Origin: JAFGPL01 sp963781805
GTDB lineage: Bacteria; Bacteroidota; Bacteroidia; Bacteroidales; UBA10428
NCBI GenBank assembly: GCA_963781805.1
Contig: CAWAHF010000004.1
Location: 372,001-436,000 of the forward strand
Length of the DNA: 64,000 bases
Direction: 5' to 3'
In this document: positions 36,365-45,928 of the stretch, piece by piece
How positions within the stretch are numbered: the stretch's first letter is position 1
Layout: the number at the start of each line of letters is the position of its first letter
Notes under the pieces: generated by a model
What the model was told of the DNA's origin: nothing
What the model saw: only the letters and a program-made list of their open reading frames with translations
Databases searched by the model: none
Program-made: the position numbers and the translations under genes

Positions 36365-36519
36365 CTAGTGTCATGTATAGTATTAAAAGGTGGTCAAGTC
36401 ATTCCGAACTTGATTCGGAACCCTGAAAGGCTCAGCTCAGCTAATCTCTTTAATCTTCCTGAGACCCTGAATCAAGTTCAGGGTGACTATATGACATAAT
36501 ATAATTGACATGACATTAG
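36365..36519. mobile_element. MITE-like element, copy A (155 bp)
   Basis: Bounded by imperfect terminal inverted repeats CTAGTGTCATGT and ACATGACATTAG, with an internal long imperfect hairpin: GTCATTCCGAACTTGATTCGG pairs with CCTGAATCAAGTTCAGGGTGAC, around a CTCAGCTCAGCTAATCTC centre. It encodes nothing. A second copy with the same ends and centre is at 50354-50566. Non-autonomous and probably mobilised by a transposase elsewhere in the genome, or spread as a palindromic repeat; it lies just 3' of the lipoprotein gene at 36544. Confidence 0.75.
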
Positions 36520-36543
36520 CCTAGAAACTACTTAATTTAGGAT

Positions 36544-37476
36544 TTAATTCAGATCTAAGGATACATCCTGACCATTTGATCCTATATACATCCCAGTCGC
36601 CAGGGTAACTTCGGCCGTACCGTCACAGGTAGGATTAAACTTTAAAATCGCGGTTCCCAATTCCGGAAACTTTTCATCTTTTATATTGATTTTCCGTATC
36701 AATCCATAGCCATTTACGGGATTTTCTCTGCAGGAATGATTCAATCTAACAGCAACCATTGCTTGCTGAATAACCTCTGTTGCATTACCATCAATTTTTG
36801 CCAGTTGTCCGCCTCCTGTAACAGAATAGGAATCATCATACAGATTATCCAGGGTATTGTTCTGGTCAATTTCAATAACATAGGCATCCTCTCCAACTGC
36901 CACATACAAATCATCGGTCACATTTGCGGGGATTCGCGCATATTCCGAGTTAATTTCACCGGTCTGAAGGTTAAATTCCAGAAGATTGTTTGTTTCGGGA
37001 TTAAAATTAATATCCATTGATGCAAATACAGCCATCAGCTTTCCGTCAAATGTGCGGATGACAGGAATTGTATAAATATTCTTCAATTTAAAGGTCTTGG
37101 TATGTACTTCAAAATCAGTCATCAGCATGGTTAAAATGGCTGTATTGTTATCAGCCCATAAGCCTGCAACAACAATCTCGCCTGTCTTGTCCGACCAGAA
37201 GGGAAACGGTGAATTGTTACCAATTTTAATAACCATAATTGAAACACAGGGAAAATTGGAACACCTGGTTTTTAACCGCACATAGGGCAAATCATATCCT
37301 TCCATCACCGACATGGCTGCCGATGCTGAAAAGCCAATCACCGCAGATGTTTTAATCACATCGGTAAGCGATTCCGTTTCGGGATCTTTAAAATATTCCT
37401 TTATTTTTTCACACGAAACCAAAAGACTTGTAATTAAAGAAACACTTAAGATTAATGATATAAATGATTTTTTCAC
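36544..37476 (-). CDS. Hypothetical lipoprotein
   Basis: A 310-residue protein with a lipoprotein signal peptide ending SLLVSC (Cys about 22), so it is an envelope lipoprotein. The mature part has repeated beta strands and one short pattern of Asp/Gly-rich turns, suggesting a beta-propeller or sandwich (EIVVAGLWADNNTAILTML; EINSEYARIPAN). No catalytic motif or family is recognised. It stands alone: nearest neighbours on either side are repeats or unrelated genes. Confidence 0.7.
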   Translation of the reverse strand: MKKSFISLILSVSLITSLLVSCEKIKEYFKDPETESLTDVIKTSAVIGFSASAAMSVMEGYDLPYVRLKTRCSNFPCVSIMVIKIGNNSPFPFWSDKTGEIVVAGLWADNNTAILTMLMTDFEVHTKTFKLKNIYTIPVIRTFDGKLMAVFASMDINFNPETNNLLEFNLQTGEINSEYARIPANVTDDLYVAVGEDAYVIEIDQNNTLDNLYDDSYSVTGGGQLAKIDGNATEVIQQAMVAVRLNHSCRENPVNGYGLIRKINIKDEKFPELGTAILKFNPTCDGTAEVTLATGMYIGSNGQDVSLDLN

Positions 37477-37987
37477 AATAAGTTAATTTTAAAATCATAA
37501 ATTGAAAAAATAGAAAAATGTTTTATCGAAATATAATATGTTATGCAATTTAAACAAAGGATTTTAAATATTTTACCTGTCTTGATGTTTTTGGGATATT
37601 CATGTATACGTGATACTTTCTCAATGGTTATCCATTAGCTGTGCAGCATGTTAAATAAAACAGATTCGTACGTAATTTAAATATTTGTATCTATGGAATT
37701 ATAATTACCAAGAACGACATTTTGAAAAAGTTGAGTGACTTATAGCCAATTTTGCACAGAGATTTCTCAGAGATATACCTTGAGAATATTTTCGTATGCA
37801 AGATTGATTTGGTAAGTGAAACTGCATGAAAGGAACAAATATGGAATAGGATTTTAAATCAAATTAAGTACCTCTCATGTGAGAAAAAAAACTTGGCTAC
37901 AAATGTTCATTAATTCACCAAAAAGAACACATCAAATCAAAATATTGTAATAACAATTAATCTGGTTATCATACACTTAAGGAAATA
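37477..37987. other. 511-bp gene-free stretch
   Basis: No credible gene, RNA or promoter box was found. A GCACAGAGATTTCTCAGAGA tract at 37755-37774 resembles the decayed repeat words seen near 35820. Confidence 0.45.
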
Positions 37988-38620
37988 TTACAAATGTTTC
38001 AAAATTTCACTTATCGGTGCACGATGTCTGAAATCGATATTGAAATGGGTGTAAATTATTTTTCGGTTTGTATCAATGACATAGGTTGCAGGGACTGGTA
38101 ATCGTGCTTTGTCCTGATCATTAAATTCAGCAATACTTATTAATTTTCCTACTTTGAGTTTAGTTTGATACATTCCGGTAACATCAAAAAGAACTTTATA
38201 GTTTTCCATAATTTTATTTTCCGGATCATGGATGATTTGAAAAGCAATCTTATCTTTTGTAATAGTCTTATCGATATTTTCTGAATTTTCAGGGCTTACA
38301 GCAATAACAACTGCATCTTTATCTAATATATATTTTAACGAATCCTGCATATTTTGGAGATAGGTATTGCAAAACGGGCACCAGTTTCCCCTGTAGAAGA
38401 ACAAAACCACCTTTTGTTTCTTCAATAAATCATACAAATGAACCTGTTTATCGTTCTGATTATCAGCAGTAAAATCTGGAGCTATATCATTAACGGATAA
38501 TCCTGTGGGAATGACTCCGCCCGAAGTATCCACTCCAAACCTGCTATATGACTGATTATGAGCTTCCTTAAAAATGCCAATTAAGAGTATAACTATTAAA
38601 ATTGCTTTTTTGCTTTTCAT
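37988..38620 (-). CDS. Exported peroxiredoxin/AhpC-TSA-like protein
   Basis: A 210-residue protein with a signal peptide (1-22, ending AHNQ) and a thioredoxin-fold AhpC/TSA domain (about 40-205). The active site is FFYRGNWCPFC (about 75-85), with a CxxC where most peroxiredoxins keep only the first Cys, and a cis-Pro region near PVPATYVID. This fits a periplasmic thiol peroxidase or thiol-disulfide reductase. It is followed by about 215 bases of non-coding DNA and then the PlsC gene on the same strand. Confidence 0.85.
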   Translation of the reverse strand: MKSKKAILIVILLIGIFKEAHNQSYSRFGVDTSGGVIPTGLSVNDIAPDFTADNQNDKQVHLYDLLKKQKVVLFFYRGNWCPFCNTYLQNMQDSLKYILDKDAVVIAVSPENSENIDKTITKDKIAFQIIHDPENKIMENYKVLFDVTGMYQTKLKVGKLISIAEFNDQDKARLPVPATYVIDTNRKIIYTHFNIDFRHRAPISEILKHL

Positions 38621-38686
38621 TCGTTTAAGTTTTTTTTTATTATCGCTAATGTTTGTACCTCTAATCTTCTTATATGGGAGAACATC

Positions 38687-38733
38687 CCTGCGAAAGCCCG
38701 TCTGACTGACATCAGTCGGGCAGGCAGGAATCC
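38687..38733. repeat. Degraded dispersed palindrome
   Basis: CCCTGCGAAAGCCCGTCTGA and a following CATCAGTCGGGCAGGCAGG form an imperfect hairpin in the gap between the peroxiredoxin and PlsC genes. It shares CCTGC...GCAGG and CGGGCAGG words with the elements at 10462, 50354 and 55023. Confidence 0.4.
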
Positions 38734-38836
38734 AATTCTTATAACATATTATATTACGGTTGGTTTATTAAAAAACTCTGAAAGACAGTATTTAACAAAT
38801 ATTTAACCTTTAGGAAGAGCTGAAGATACGCAAGAA

Positions 38837-39571
38837 CTATTTTGGCAAAGCGCTCTCGATGATTGTCCTAACCTTTTGCATCAGATCGGGCATGTTGCTT
38901 TCGTTATACCCTTCAAGGCTTATAGGAGGATGGATGATCAATTTTACCTTACCCGGCATCAGGTTTACTGAATTGGTTGGAAGAATTTTACGGGTATTCA
39001 CCACCGTAACGGGAAGTATCGGAAGATTAAAGTCCAGGGCAAGCTTAAAAGCGCCCCGTTTAAAGGAAAGCATCTGGTCTGTTCGGCTTCGGGTTCCTTC
39101 TGGAAAGATAACTACCGACGTACCGTTAACGAGTTTTTTCCTGGCTTCGATCATGCTTTCTAAAGCAGCCCTGGAATTGGATCGATCAATAAAAATATGT
39201 CCCACTTTTTTGCTGCCAAAACCTATTCCCGGGATTTTCTCCAGTTCTTTCTTCATCACCCATTTGATATCCAGTCCGAGCCAGCCATAAATGAGGAAAA
39301 TATCAAAATAACTCTGATGATTGGGAATTACAACATAAGAAGTATCCGGAAAAATATTTTCTTTTCCCGAAACCCTGACAAACATAGGTGTGAAGAATGC
39401 ATTCAACCGTGACCATATTACTCCGCCAAAATAGCTGCCAATCCGCTGATTTATCAGACTGGAAACAATCACGGCAACAACTCCAAAAACCAGGGTATTG
39501 ATAATTAGAAACGGTACAAAGATTAACCATTTGTAAGGTTGATATACAATGAAAAGCATTTTTCGTCCCAT
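38837..39571 (-). CDS. plsC: 1-acyl-sn-glycerol-3-phosphate acyltransferase (PlsC family)
   Basis: A 244-residue inner-membrane-associated enzyme that transfers an acyl chain to lysophosphatidic acid to make phosphatidic acid. An N-terminal hydrophobic helix (about 12-38) precedes the catalytic NHQSYFD motif (HX4D, about 83-89), and the glycerol-phosphate motif FPEGTRSR (about 156-163) and PVTVVN block follow. Length is normal for the family. A -7 box on the minus strand at 39602-39609 supports the chosen ATG at 39571. Confidence 0.93.
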   Translation of the reverse strand: MGRKMLFIVYQPYKWLIFVPFLIINTLVFGVVAVIVSSLINQRIGSYFGGVIWSRLNAFFTPMFVRVSGKENIFPDTSYVVIPNHQSYFDIFLIYGWLGLDIKWVMKKELEKIPGIGFGSKKVGHIFIDRSNSRAALESMIEARKKLVNGTSVVIFPEGTRSRTDQMLSFKRGAFKLALDFNLPILPVTVVNTRKILPTNSVNLMPGKVKLIIHPPISLEGYNESNMPDLMQKVRTIIESALPK

Positions 39572-39601
39572 AAAAACTTATGTTTACTCCTGAATCGGCT
39601 T

Positions 39602-39609
39602 CAAATATA
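39602..39609 (-). promoter_or_regulatory. Predicted -7 promoter box (TATATTTG) for plsC
   Basis: Exact minus-strand TATATTTG about 31 bases before the plsC ATG. It lies back-to-back with the typA promoter at 39672 in a compact divergent promoter region. Confidence 0.5.
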
Positions 39610-39671
39610 AAACAATTGTTCAAAATAACACAGGGATGTGAAAAACCATATTATAATTCCTAAAACAATTG

Positions 39672-39679
39672 TATCTTTG
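39672..39679 (+). promoter_or_regulatory. Predicted -7 promoter box (TATCTTTG) for typA
   Basis: Exact TAnnTTTG match 31 bases before ATG 39710. It shows that the in-frame ATG at 39638 lies upstream of the transcript start, so the shorter TypA form is correct. Confidence 0.6.
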
Positions 39680-39709
39680 CCGATTCAAAATCTCATTGGA
39701 GTTAATAAA

Positions 39710-41479
39710 ATGCAGTCAATCAGAAATATAGCAATAATTGCCCATGTTGACCATGGTAAGACTACCCTCGTCGACAGAATTATACAGGAATGTAAAACGC
39801 TTGATTCCAGAAAGGAAACCGGTAATCTTATATTGGACAGCAACGATTTGGAGCGGGAAAGGGGAATTACTATCCTTTCAAAAAATGTATCTGTTAAATA
39901 TAAGGATGTCAAGATAAATATCATCGATACGCCCGGACATGCCGATTTTGGAGGTGAAGTGGAACGGGTTTTACGAATGGCCGATGGAGTACTTTTGCTT
40001 GTGGATGCATTTGAAGGACCTATGCCCCAAACAAGGTTTGTGCTTGGCAAGGCAATAAACCTTGGATTGAAACCAATTGTGGTTATTAATAAAATCGATA
40101 AAGAAAATTGCAAACCCGATATTGTGCACGAGGAGGTTTTCGAATTAATGTACAATCTGAATGCAACTGAAGATCAATTAAATTTCGAGACGCTTTTTGG
40201 TTCTTCAAAACTGGGTTGGATGAGCAACGACTGGAAAAAACCAACGAACAATATTCAACCTTTGCTTGATATTATATTGAAATCGATACCGGAAGCTCCA
40301 TACATGCATGGATCTGTTCAGATGCAGATTGCTTCGCTTGATTATTCAAGTTTTGTGGGAAGGATTGCCATTGGAAGAGTTTACCGGGGAGATCTTGACG
40401 CCGGTAAGGATTACATGTTATGCAAAAAAAATGGTCAGAATAAGATTGTCAGAATCCGTGAATTGCATTTGTTTGACGGGTTGGGTAAACAGAAAGTGAC
40501 CACCGTTAGAAGTGGTGATCTTTGTGCGGTAAATGGCATTGAAGACTTCGAAATAGGCGATACTATTGCCGATTTGAATTATCCTGAAGCTTTAACACGC
40601 ATTGAAGTGGATGAGCCTACCATGAGCATGCTGTTTACGATAAACAATTCACCTTTTTATGGATTGGACGGTAAATTTGTAACCTCAAGACATCTGCGGG
40701 AAAGACTTTTTAAGGAAACAGAAAAGAATCTGGCATTGCGTGTTGAGGAAGCCGGATCGGAGGACAGATTCACTGTTTTCGGAAGGGGAGTTTTGCACTT
40801 GTCGATTCTTATTGAAACCATGAGGCGTGAAGGATATGAACTACAGGTGGGAAAACCGAATGTAATTTATAAGAGTATAGATGGGGTAAAACGTGAACCC
40901 GTTGAAATATTGGTTATAGATGTTCCTGATATATATTCAGGCAAAGTGATTGAGCAGGTAAGCAGTCGCAGAGGCGAACTGAAAGTAATGGAACCGAAGG
41001 GGGATTTACTGCACCTGGAATTTGAAATTCCCTCACGTGGACTTATCGGGCTCCGTAATAATATTCTTACATCCACATCGGGCAAGGCCACAATGAATCA
41101 CAGGTTTAAATCGTATGAACCCTATAAAGGCGATATTGCCACCAGATTAAAAGGTTCGTTGGTATCCCTTGAAACGGGTATAGCTTCCGCTTATGCTATA
41201 GATAAATTGCAGGACCGGGGAAGATTTTTTATCAATCCGGGAGAAAATGTATATAAAGGTCAGGTGATTGGTGAATATACCCGGGAAAGCGACCTGAGCG
41301 TAAATGTGACCAAAAACAAGAAACTCACCAATATGCGGGCTTCCGGCTCGGATGAAAGCATAAAAATTGCTCCCAAGCTGGAATTCTCACTCGAAGAAGC
41401 CATGGAATATATCAAGGAAGATGAATATCTTGAAGTTACTCCAAAGCATATCAGGATGCGGAAGATTCAGTATAGCTAA
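39710..41479 (+). CDS. typA: Ribosome-associated GTPase TypA/BipA
   Basis: A 589-residue translational GTPase of the EF-G family that acts on ribosome assembly and stress or low-temperature adaptation. G motifs: AHVDHGKT (10-17), RGITI switch I, DTPGHADFG and NKID. Elongation-factor-like domains II, III and V follow, and the C-terminal domain has the BipA pattern SRRGELKVMEPKGD and a basic tail. The start is ATG 39710, which gives the standard MQSIRNIAIIAHVDHG N-terminus; the longer upstream ATG precedes the promoter box. Divergent from plsC. Confidence 0.98.
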   Translation: MQSIRNIAIIAHVDHGKTTLVDRIIQECKTLDSRKETGNLILDSNDLERERGITILSKNVSVKYKDVKINIIDTPGHADFGGEVERVLRMADGVLLLVDAFEGPMPQTRFVLGKAINLGLKPIVVINKIDKENCKPDIVHEEVFELMYNLNATEDQLNFETLFGSSKLGWMSNDWKKPTNNIQPLLDIILKSIPEAPYMHGSVQMQIASLDYSSFVGRIAIGRVYRGDLDAGKDYMLCKKNGQNKIVRIRELHLFDGLGKQKVTTVRSGDLCAVNGIEDFEIGDTIADLNYPEALTRIEVDEPTMSMLFTINNSPFYGLDGKFVTSRHLRERLFKETEKNLALRVEEAGSEDRFTVFGRGVLHLSILIETMRREGYELQVGKPNVIYKSIDGVKREPVEILVIDVPDIYSGKVIEQVSSRRGELKVMEPKGDLLHLEFEIPSRGLIGLRNNILTSTSGKATMNHRFKSYEPYKGDIATRLKGSLVSLETGIASAYAIDKLQDRGRFFINPGENVYKGQVIGEYTRESDLSVNVTKNKKLTNMRASGSDESIKIAPKLEFSLEEAMEYIKEDEYLEVTPKHIRMRKIQYS

Positions 41480-41569
41480 GATGTAACTACCAGAGTAAGC
41501 CTGAGCAGAATCCAATAGTTAAATTTTATAACATTAAAAGTTGTTGTGGTTCCTTGTCTTTCACAACGG

Positions 41570-41850
41570 TTAATCTCTTAAACACCTTATGGATGCACCA
41601 TATGCCGTATTTATACCGGTTATGGTTACAAAATCGAAAACGCTTGAAGTATATGATAAACAAATATAATAGCCTGAAGAATTCGCAAAACTGGCGCTCT
41701 CATTTATATAGGCAAATGCCCCGTTACTATACAATCGTAATCCTGCAGGCATGGCATTAAAACCTGATGCATTGTTTTACTTCCGGGATTATTGCCCGGT
41801 GAACCGGCTACGCCTGAATTTTACCAACCTGTTTTACTGGCAACAGCATA
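41570..41850 (-). pseudogene. Remnant of a Fib_succ_major-domain protein
   Basis: Read on the minus strand, 41570-41770 encodes ASGFNAMPAGLRLYSNGAF through to GASIRCLRD and a stop. This matches the C-terminal end of the Fibrobacter succinogenes major paralogous domain (GF.ALP.G.R ... YG.S(V/I)RC(L/V)(R/K)D). Upstream, the preceding part reads GVAGSPGNNPGSK in a different frame and is separated by a stop, so there is at least one frameshift. The rest of the gene and any start or signal peptide are missing. It is the decayed 3' end of an exported protein. Confidence 0.6.
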
Positions 41851-41868
41851 TTAATTTCTTATTGTTAA

Positions 41869-44097
41869 TTATTTAATTACAAGTTTTTCACTTTTATTTA
41901 TACCGTCTATAGTGGTATAGTCAAGGATATACATTCCTTTAGGTAGTCCTGACAGGTCAATTTGGTGTTGTCCAGCGGAATTTATTCTTATCACCTTTTC
42001 ACCTATCAGATTGTAAACATCAATATTTGAGATGCTTTCACTAAAGTAGATGATACCGCTTGTCGGGTTTGGATAATAATCCGGCGAAATCTTGTAGGTA
42101 TGTATATTTGTCACTCCCGTTAGAAAATGCCAGAAATCGCTGAAAATATCTTTACCTTGGCCCCCAACGGTCCTTACTCTCCAGAAGTAATCCACTGCCG
42201 GTTTTACTTTAAGGGTGGTATCCGATTTATAAACTTTGTACCTGGTTACACTATTAAGGAACATACTGTCGGTACTTATTTCAAGCTCAAAACAGGTTCT
42301 TCCGGATACGTCTTCCCAATCAAAAGAAACAAGTTCAGCATTCAAGGAAATTTCATCCAGAGGTTCCAGAAGATTTGGTATGGATCCGCAACCGTTATTT
42401 ATATGAAAGAAATCAATGGTATTATCGTTTTGGTTCGGAACAGCCAACAGATTATCCTGGCTTAAATTAATTTGTGCAGGTCCCGGTAGCGTTTGAAATA
42501 ATCTTGTGGGCGGCTGGCTGAAATTTTCATCAAAAATATATATTGAGTTCGTGTACCACGATGAAATAACAATATTCCCACAGTTATCAGATGCGAACCC
42601 ATGCGGTTGAATTAATGTTGTGTTCGGATAAGAAACAAGTTCGGAATTTTCAATGAAGTATTCCTGTATTAAGGCATCCTCCCCTGAATTTCCGATAATA
42701 ATGCTATGGTGGTTTTTATTATAGAAAAGGACTCCCGGAGTAATTCCATCACTTAAAAATTCTGTAACCTCCTTACTCGTCAGGTTTAATTTAAATAGTA
42801 TATTCTTTTCCGTATCGCTAATGTAAAGGTTGTCTTTACCGTCCGTAATAATACTTTCTAATTTAGATGAGGTTGGGATTGTGATTTCAGACAATATTTT
42901 GTTTTCGATAATTGAAATGATGGATACGTAATTTTTATTGACGGCAAACAGGGTATCCCCGATTTTCAGCAATCCTGTCGGTTCAATTAACCCGCTGTCG
43001 ATGAAAGAGTGTAATATTCCAATAGAATCTAATTTTAAAATCTGATGGTTCCCATAATTGCAAACAAAATATTGGTTATGTATTTCATCAAATACCAGGC
43101 TTTTAGGTTGGTCTAAAAGTACCTCATATTTCGATATATCCAGTACACCGATATCTGTAAGCCAGTTTGTAAATAACGATATCCATTGCGATACGGGCCC
43201 TGTCATGGAATAATAGTAACCAAATCCATGTCCCGCATTGAAAGTTATTAATTTACTTTTATTCTGAAAGGGTTGCAAAGCATCCAAATATCCAGTGCTA
43301 TTCGACATGGGGGCTGACTGGTCATTCGTCCCGTGAATAAAAAGGGCTGGAGGGGTAGCGGAATTAATCGATGAAAAAATAGAGGTAATTAATATCGGAT
43401 ACAGGTTACAGGTAAAATTTGGACGACAACTAAAGTTGTCGATTGGGTCATTTTTTAATTTTGGTAAATTATCCCCGTGAATTGCCAGGTTTGATATGAT
43501 AACCCCTCCTGCAGAACAACCCAAAACCCCTATTTTATCAGGATCAATATTCAGTTCACCGGCTTTACTTCGAATAACAGATACCGCCCTGCGTCCGTCT
43601 GATAGGATTGCTTCTATTTCATCGTAGTTTTGCAAATCAATACCCGTCCTGTATTTTACATAAATGGCAGTAATGCCTTTTTCGATCAGTTTTCTAGCAA
43701 TGTTTATTCCCTCCCGATCAACTCCGACCTGTACCAAACGGCCACCCGGAAATATGAGGACTGCAGGGTTGGGATTTGAACTTTTTGCAGCAGGGAAAAT
43801 AATCATACCCGGTTTGCTTACATTGGTCACAGTCCTGTTTTGATTATATTCATTCACATTACTCAATGTATTATTTATCGTTTCCTTATCCGGATGTTTT
43901 AAAATATCATTGGGTATTCCATCCGTCCAGATGGGCATGATAATCATGTTCGAATCAATGTACAAGGTCGTATCGGAACACAGATGAATTAATGAATCCG
44001 GGACATTAAAATTGCTATTCTTACCGGATAACGATAAAATACTGATTTTGAATAATAAAATACAGGTGAAAATTTTAATCAGGATAATTTTTTGCAT
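41869..44097 (-). CDS. T9SS-exported esterase/beta-propeller fusion
   Basis: A 742-residue protein in four parts: signal peptide (1-25); alpha/beta-hydrolase domain (about 50-320) with GCSAGG nucleophile elbow, HGTND acid region and NAGHGFGYY His; an NHL/SMP-30-like propeller (about 325-575) with QPKSLVFDEIHNQYFVCNYGN and LESIITDGKDNLYIS blades; an FN3-like domain (about 580-665) and a T9SS sorting domain (about 670-742; YPNPTSGIIYF, KGMYILDY). The hydrolase half resembles the esterase at 15657. The propeller may bind a glycan or protein; combining it with an esterase under T9SS control is unusual. It has its own -7 box at 44137-44144. Confidence 0.85.
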   Translation of the reverse strand: MQKIILIKIFTCILLFKISILSLSGKNSNFNVPDSLIHLCSDTTLYIDSNMIIMPIWTDGIPNDILKHPDKETINNTLSNVNEYNQNRTVTNVSKPGMIIFPAAKSSNPNPAVLIFPGGRLVQVGVDREGINIARKLIEKGITAIYVKYRTGIDLQNYDEIEAILSDGRRAVSVIRSKAGELNIDPDKIGVLGCSAGGVIISNLAIHGDNLPKLKNDPIDNFSCRPNFTCNLYPILITSIFSSINSATPPALFIHGTNDQSAPMSNSTGYLDALQPFQNKSKLITFNAGHGFGYYYSMTGPVSQWISLFTNWLTDIGVLDISKYEVLLDQPKSLVFDEIHNQYFVCNYGNHQILKLDSIGILHSFIDSGLIEPTGLLKIGDTLFAVNKNYVSIISIIENKILSEITIPTSSKLESIITDGKDNLYISDTEKNILFKLNLTSKEVTEFLSDGITPGVLFYNKNHHSIIIGNSGEDALIQEYFIENSELVSYPNTTLIQPHGFASDNCGNIVISSWYTNSIYIFDENFSQPPTRLFQTLPGPAQINLSQDNLLAVPNQNDNTIDFFHINNGCGSIPNLLEPLDEISLNAELVSFDWEDVSGRTCFELEISTDSMFLNSVTRYKVYKSDTTLKVKPAVDYFWRVRTVGGQGKDIFSDFWHFLTGVTNIHTYKISPDYYPNPTSGIIYFSESISNIDVYNLIGEKVIRINSAGQHQIDLSGLPKGMYILDYTTIDGINKSEKLVIK

Positions 44098-44136
44098 GTT
44101 ATTTTATTTTAAGAATTTATAAAGTTTGTTTGCCGG

Positions 44137-44144
44137 CAAAAATA
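44137..44144 (-). promoter_or_regulatory. Predicted -7 promoter box (TATTTTTG)
   Basis: Minus-strand TATTTTTG fits TAnnTTTG and lies about 40 bases before the ATG at 44097. No -33 element was identified. Confidence 0.4.
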
Positions 44145-45068
44145 CCTTCCGTATTTCATTAAAAAGTTCAGAAACGTGTTTCAGGATTAATTTTTTTGAG
44201 AAAAATTCTTTATGAATTGGGTTGGGCGCTGCCCTGTAAACTTTTCAACCAGACGATGGAAACCTTATTTTGAACCAAATCCCGAATTCCAACGTATATC
44301 GGGGATTGTTGTAAATGCAGGATTTTCTTCTTCTAATAGATGAATACTTTCCGTTAACCTATCTAAATTAAAATATCTATTTTAACCAATCCAATATATT
44401 CCATTCTTCGATCTCATGTAAACTGAAAAAGATCGGCAAAGCCCATATTATATTAATTGAATTCATTTATCTTAATTTATCATTGCATCATCGCAATCTC
44501 CCAAAATTGCCGGCAGAACCCAATAAACACAATTGTCGTTTTGATCTCGGAACAGGACAAAAACGAAAATTGCGTTTATATCTGATATAGTGTTATATAA
44601 ATTCACTTGTATTTTAATTCATGCCCGGTTGTTTCATCTCCACTCAAACATTGTGTTGTTCTTAAATTACCGGCAAATTACAAAATATTTTCTACCCGGC
44701 GATCGATTTAAATAGATTATTTTCAACGTGTTGTGAACAATGACAGCTCAAATTCTGAATATCTAACCTCCAATAGCGAAAGCTGAACTTAATTCTATTC
44801 ATGCAAAGGCGCAAAATGAGAATTTTTGTCTTATAAAATCGAGTCAAGACACACGTTACCGTATCGCTCAAAATTGCGGAAAGAGAGGGGGAAATTCTTA
44901 ATTAACCACTTAGAACACCTGGAATGCACAGAGACACCGAGTTATTTCATTATTCAGGACAGATATTTCGATTCTTCCGCGGTTGTCAAGGTCATTTGCC
45001 AAAAGCAGACAGGTCTGCTGGAAACCAGCATTCATCTCAAATCCGGACTCCCATCTCACCTTAACAAT
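44145..45068. other. About 920-bp stretch without a supported gene
   Basis: A plus-strand open frame from 44826 to 45281 has no protein-like character and runs antisense into the membrane pseudogene at 45069. The stretch holds repeat copy 1 (44674-44740) and an AACACCTGGAATGCACAGAG tract near 44917 like the decayed words at 35820. It looks like a repeat-rich spacer. Confidence 0.5.
44674..44740. repeat. 66-bp upstream repeat, copy 1
   Basis: CAAATTACAAAATATTTT...ACCCGG...GATTATTTTCAAC...GTTGTGAACAA. Shares this order with copies at 46701, 50014 and 52694. The middle has diverged. It is about 580 bases upstream of the minus-strand gene at 41869-44097. Confidence 0.65.
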
Positions 45069-45689
45069 TTATTTTTCCTCACGGTATTTATGCATGAACA
45101 CTTCCGGAGGCAAGCTAATCCTGTCGCGTTCTTTTTGCAGGTAATATTTATGCACCGGATTATTCGGATCATTTTCATAATCCTGATATGCATTGATATA
45201 TGCAGGATGATTACGATATTGAATTTTTACCATTGCAAGATCAGATACAAAAAGCATGAGAAGTCCAAATCCTCCGATTAGTAATGCTCTCCTGATAATT
45301 CCATTAAAAAAGAATCCTTTAATCTTACTTATTCTCAATATAGCCACGACTGTTATCATCAAAATAATAAAGGCTCCTGTTTGAAGATAAAGTTTTGAAC
45401 TGAACCAATGTTGAAATTTAAACAGGATACCAATGCAGGACATGGATAAGCCAAAACCCAAACCCATTGCCGGAAAAATCTTTAATCCGGGAATGTCTTT
45501 GTATGAATTCTTTTTAAATATGCCCTTTACCGGGATTTAATTAAATAAACAAACTCCCAAATAGAAATAAATAAAAGATAGGATCAGAATTGGAAAAACC
45601 ACAAGCAGTGAAGCTCCGGGAACTAATAATAATTTTAAAATTATTCCGATGATGAAAATGATCCAGATGATTTTTTCAAGTTTTTTCAT
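45069..45689 (-). pseudogene. GldL-like small membrane protein gene with in-frame stop
   Basis: Starting at ATG 45689, codons 1-50 encode MKKLEKIIWIIFIIGIILKL and a second hydrophobic segment, and end at TAA (45537-45539). The same frame then continues without another stop to 45069, with IPVKGIFKKNSYKDIPGLK, FGLSMSCIGILFKFQHWF and two more membrane helices. Together the parts make a single 206-residue, four-helix membrane protein of a GldL-like Bacteroidota family (identity recalled from pattern, not searched). One substitution at codon 51 would restore it. It could be a recent pseudogene, a sequencing error or, less likely, readthrough. The 3' part alone (from ATG 45467) would be 132 residues. 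Confidence 0.7.
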
Positions 45690-45928
45690 GGTAAACAGTT
45701 TTGTTATATCAATCAACCATTAATTATGTATATAAAGTTGAAATTTAACATAGTACAGTTTTTCAGGTTAACCGTCATTTTATTCATACAATGTTATTTG
45801 AAACTGATCATAATCTTGAAATGCATGAATCTGTTACAGGTATGTCTTGTTATAACTATCAATTCAAATAACTTATTTGTCCAGCAAAAAAAATCTTTTT
45901 AAGATGGAGAGTAATTATTTGTCCTCAA

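Noticed and set aside
36239..36499. Plus-strand frame of 86 codons
   Set aside because: It overlaps MITE copy A, has no start context or protein-like pattern, and the hairpin explains its sequence.
39638..39709. Longer N-terminus for TypA
   Set aside because: A -7 promoter box at 39672-39679 lies inside it, and the family starts at MQSIRNIAIIAHVDHG.
41554..41760. Plus-strand frame of 68 codons
   Set aside because: Antisense to the Fib_succ_major remnant, whose motifs are on the minus strand.
44826..45281. Plus-strand frame of 151 codons
   Set aside because: Antisense to the GldL-like pseudogene; composition is not protein-like and no start context is seen.
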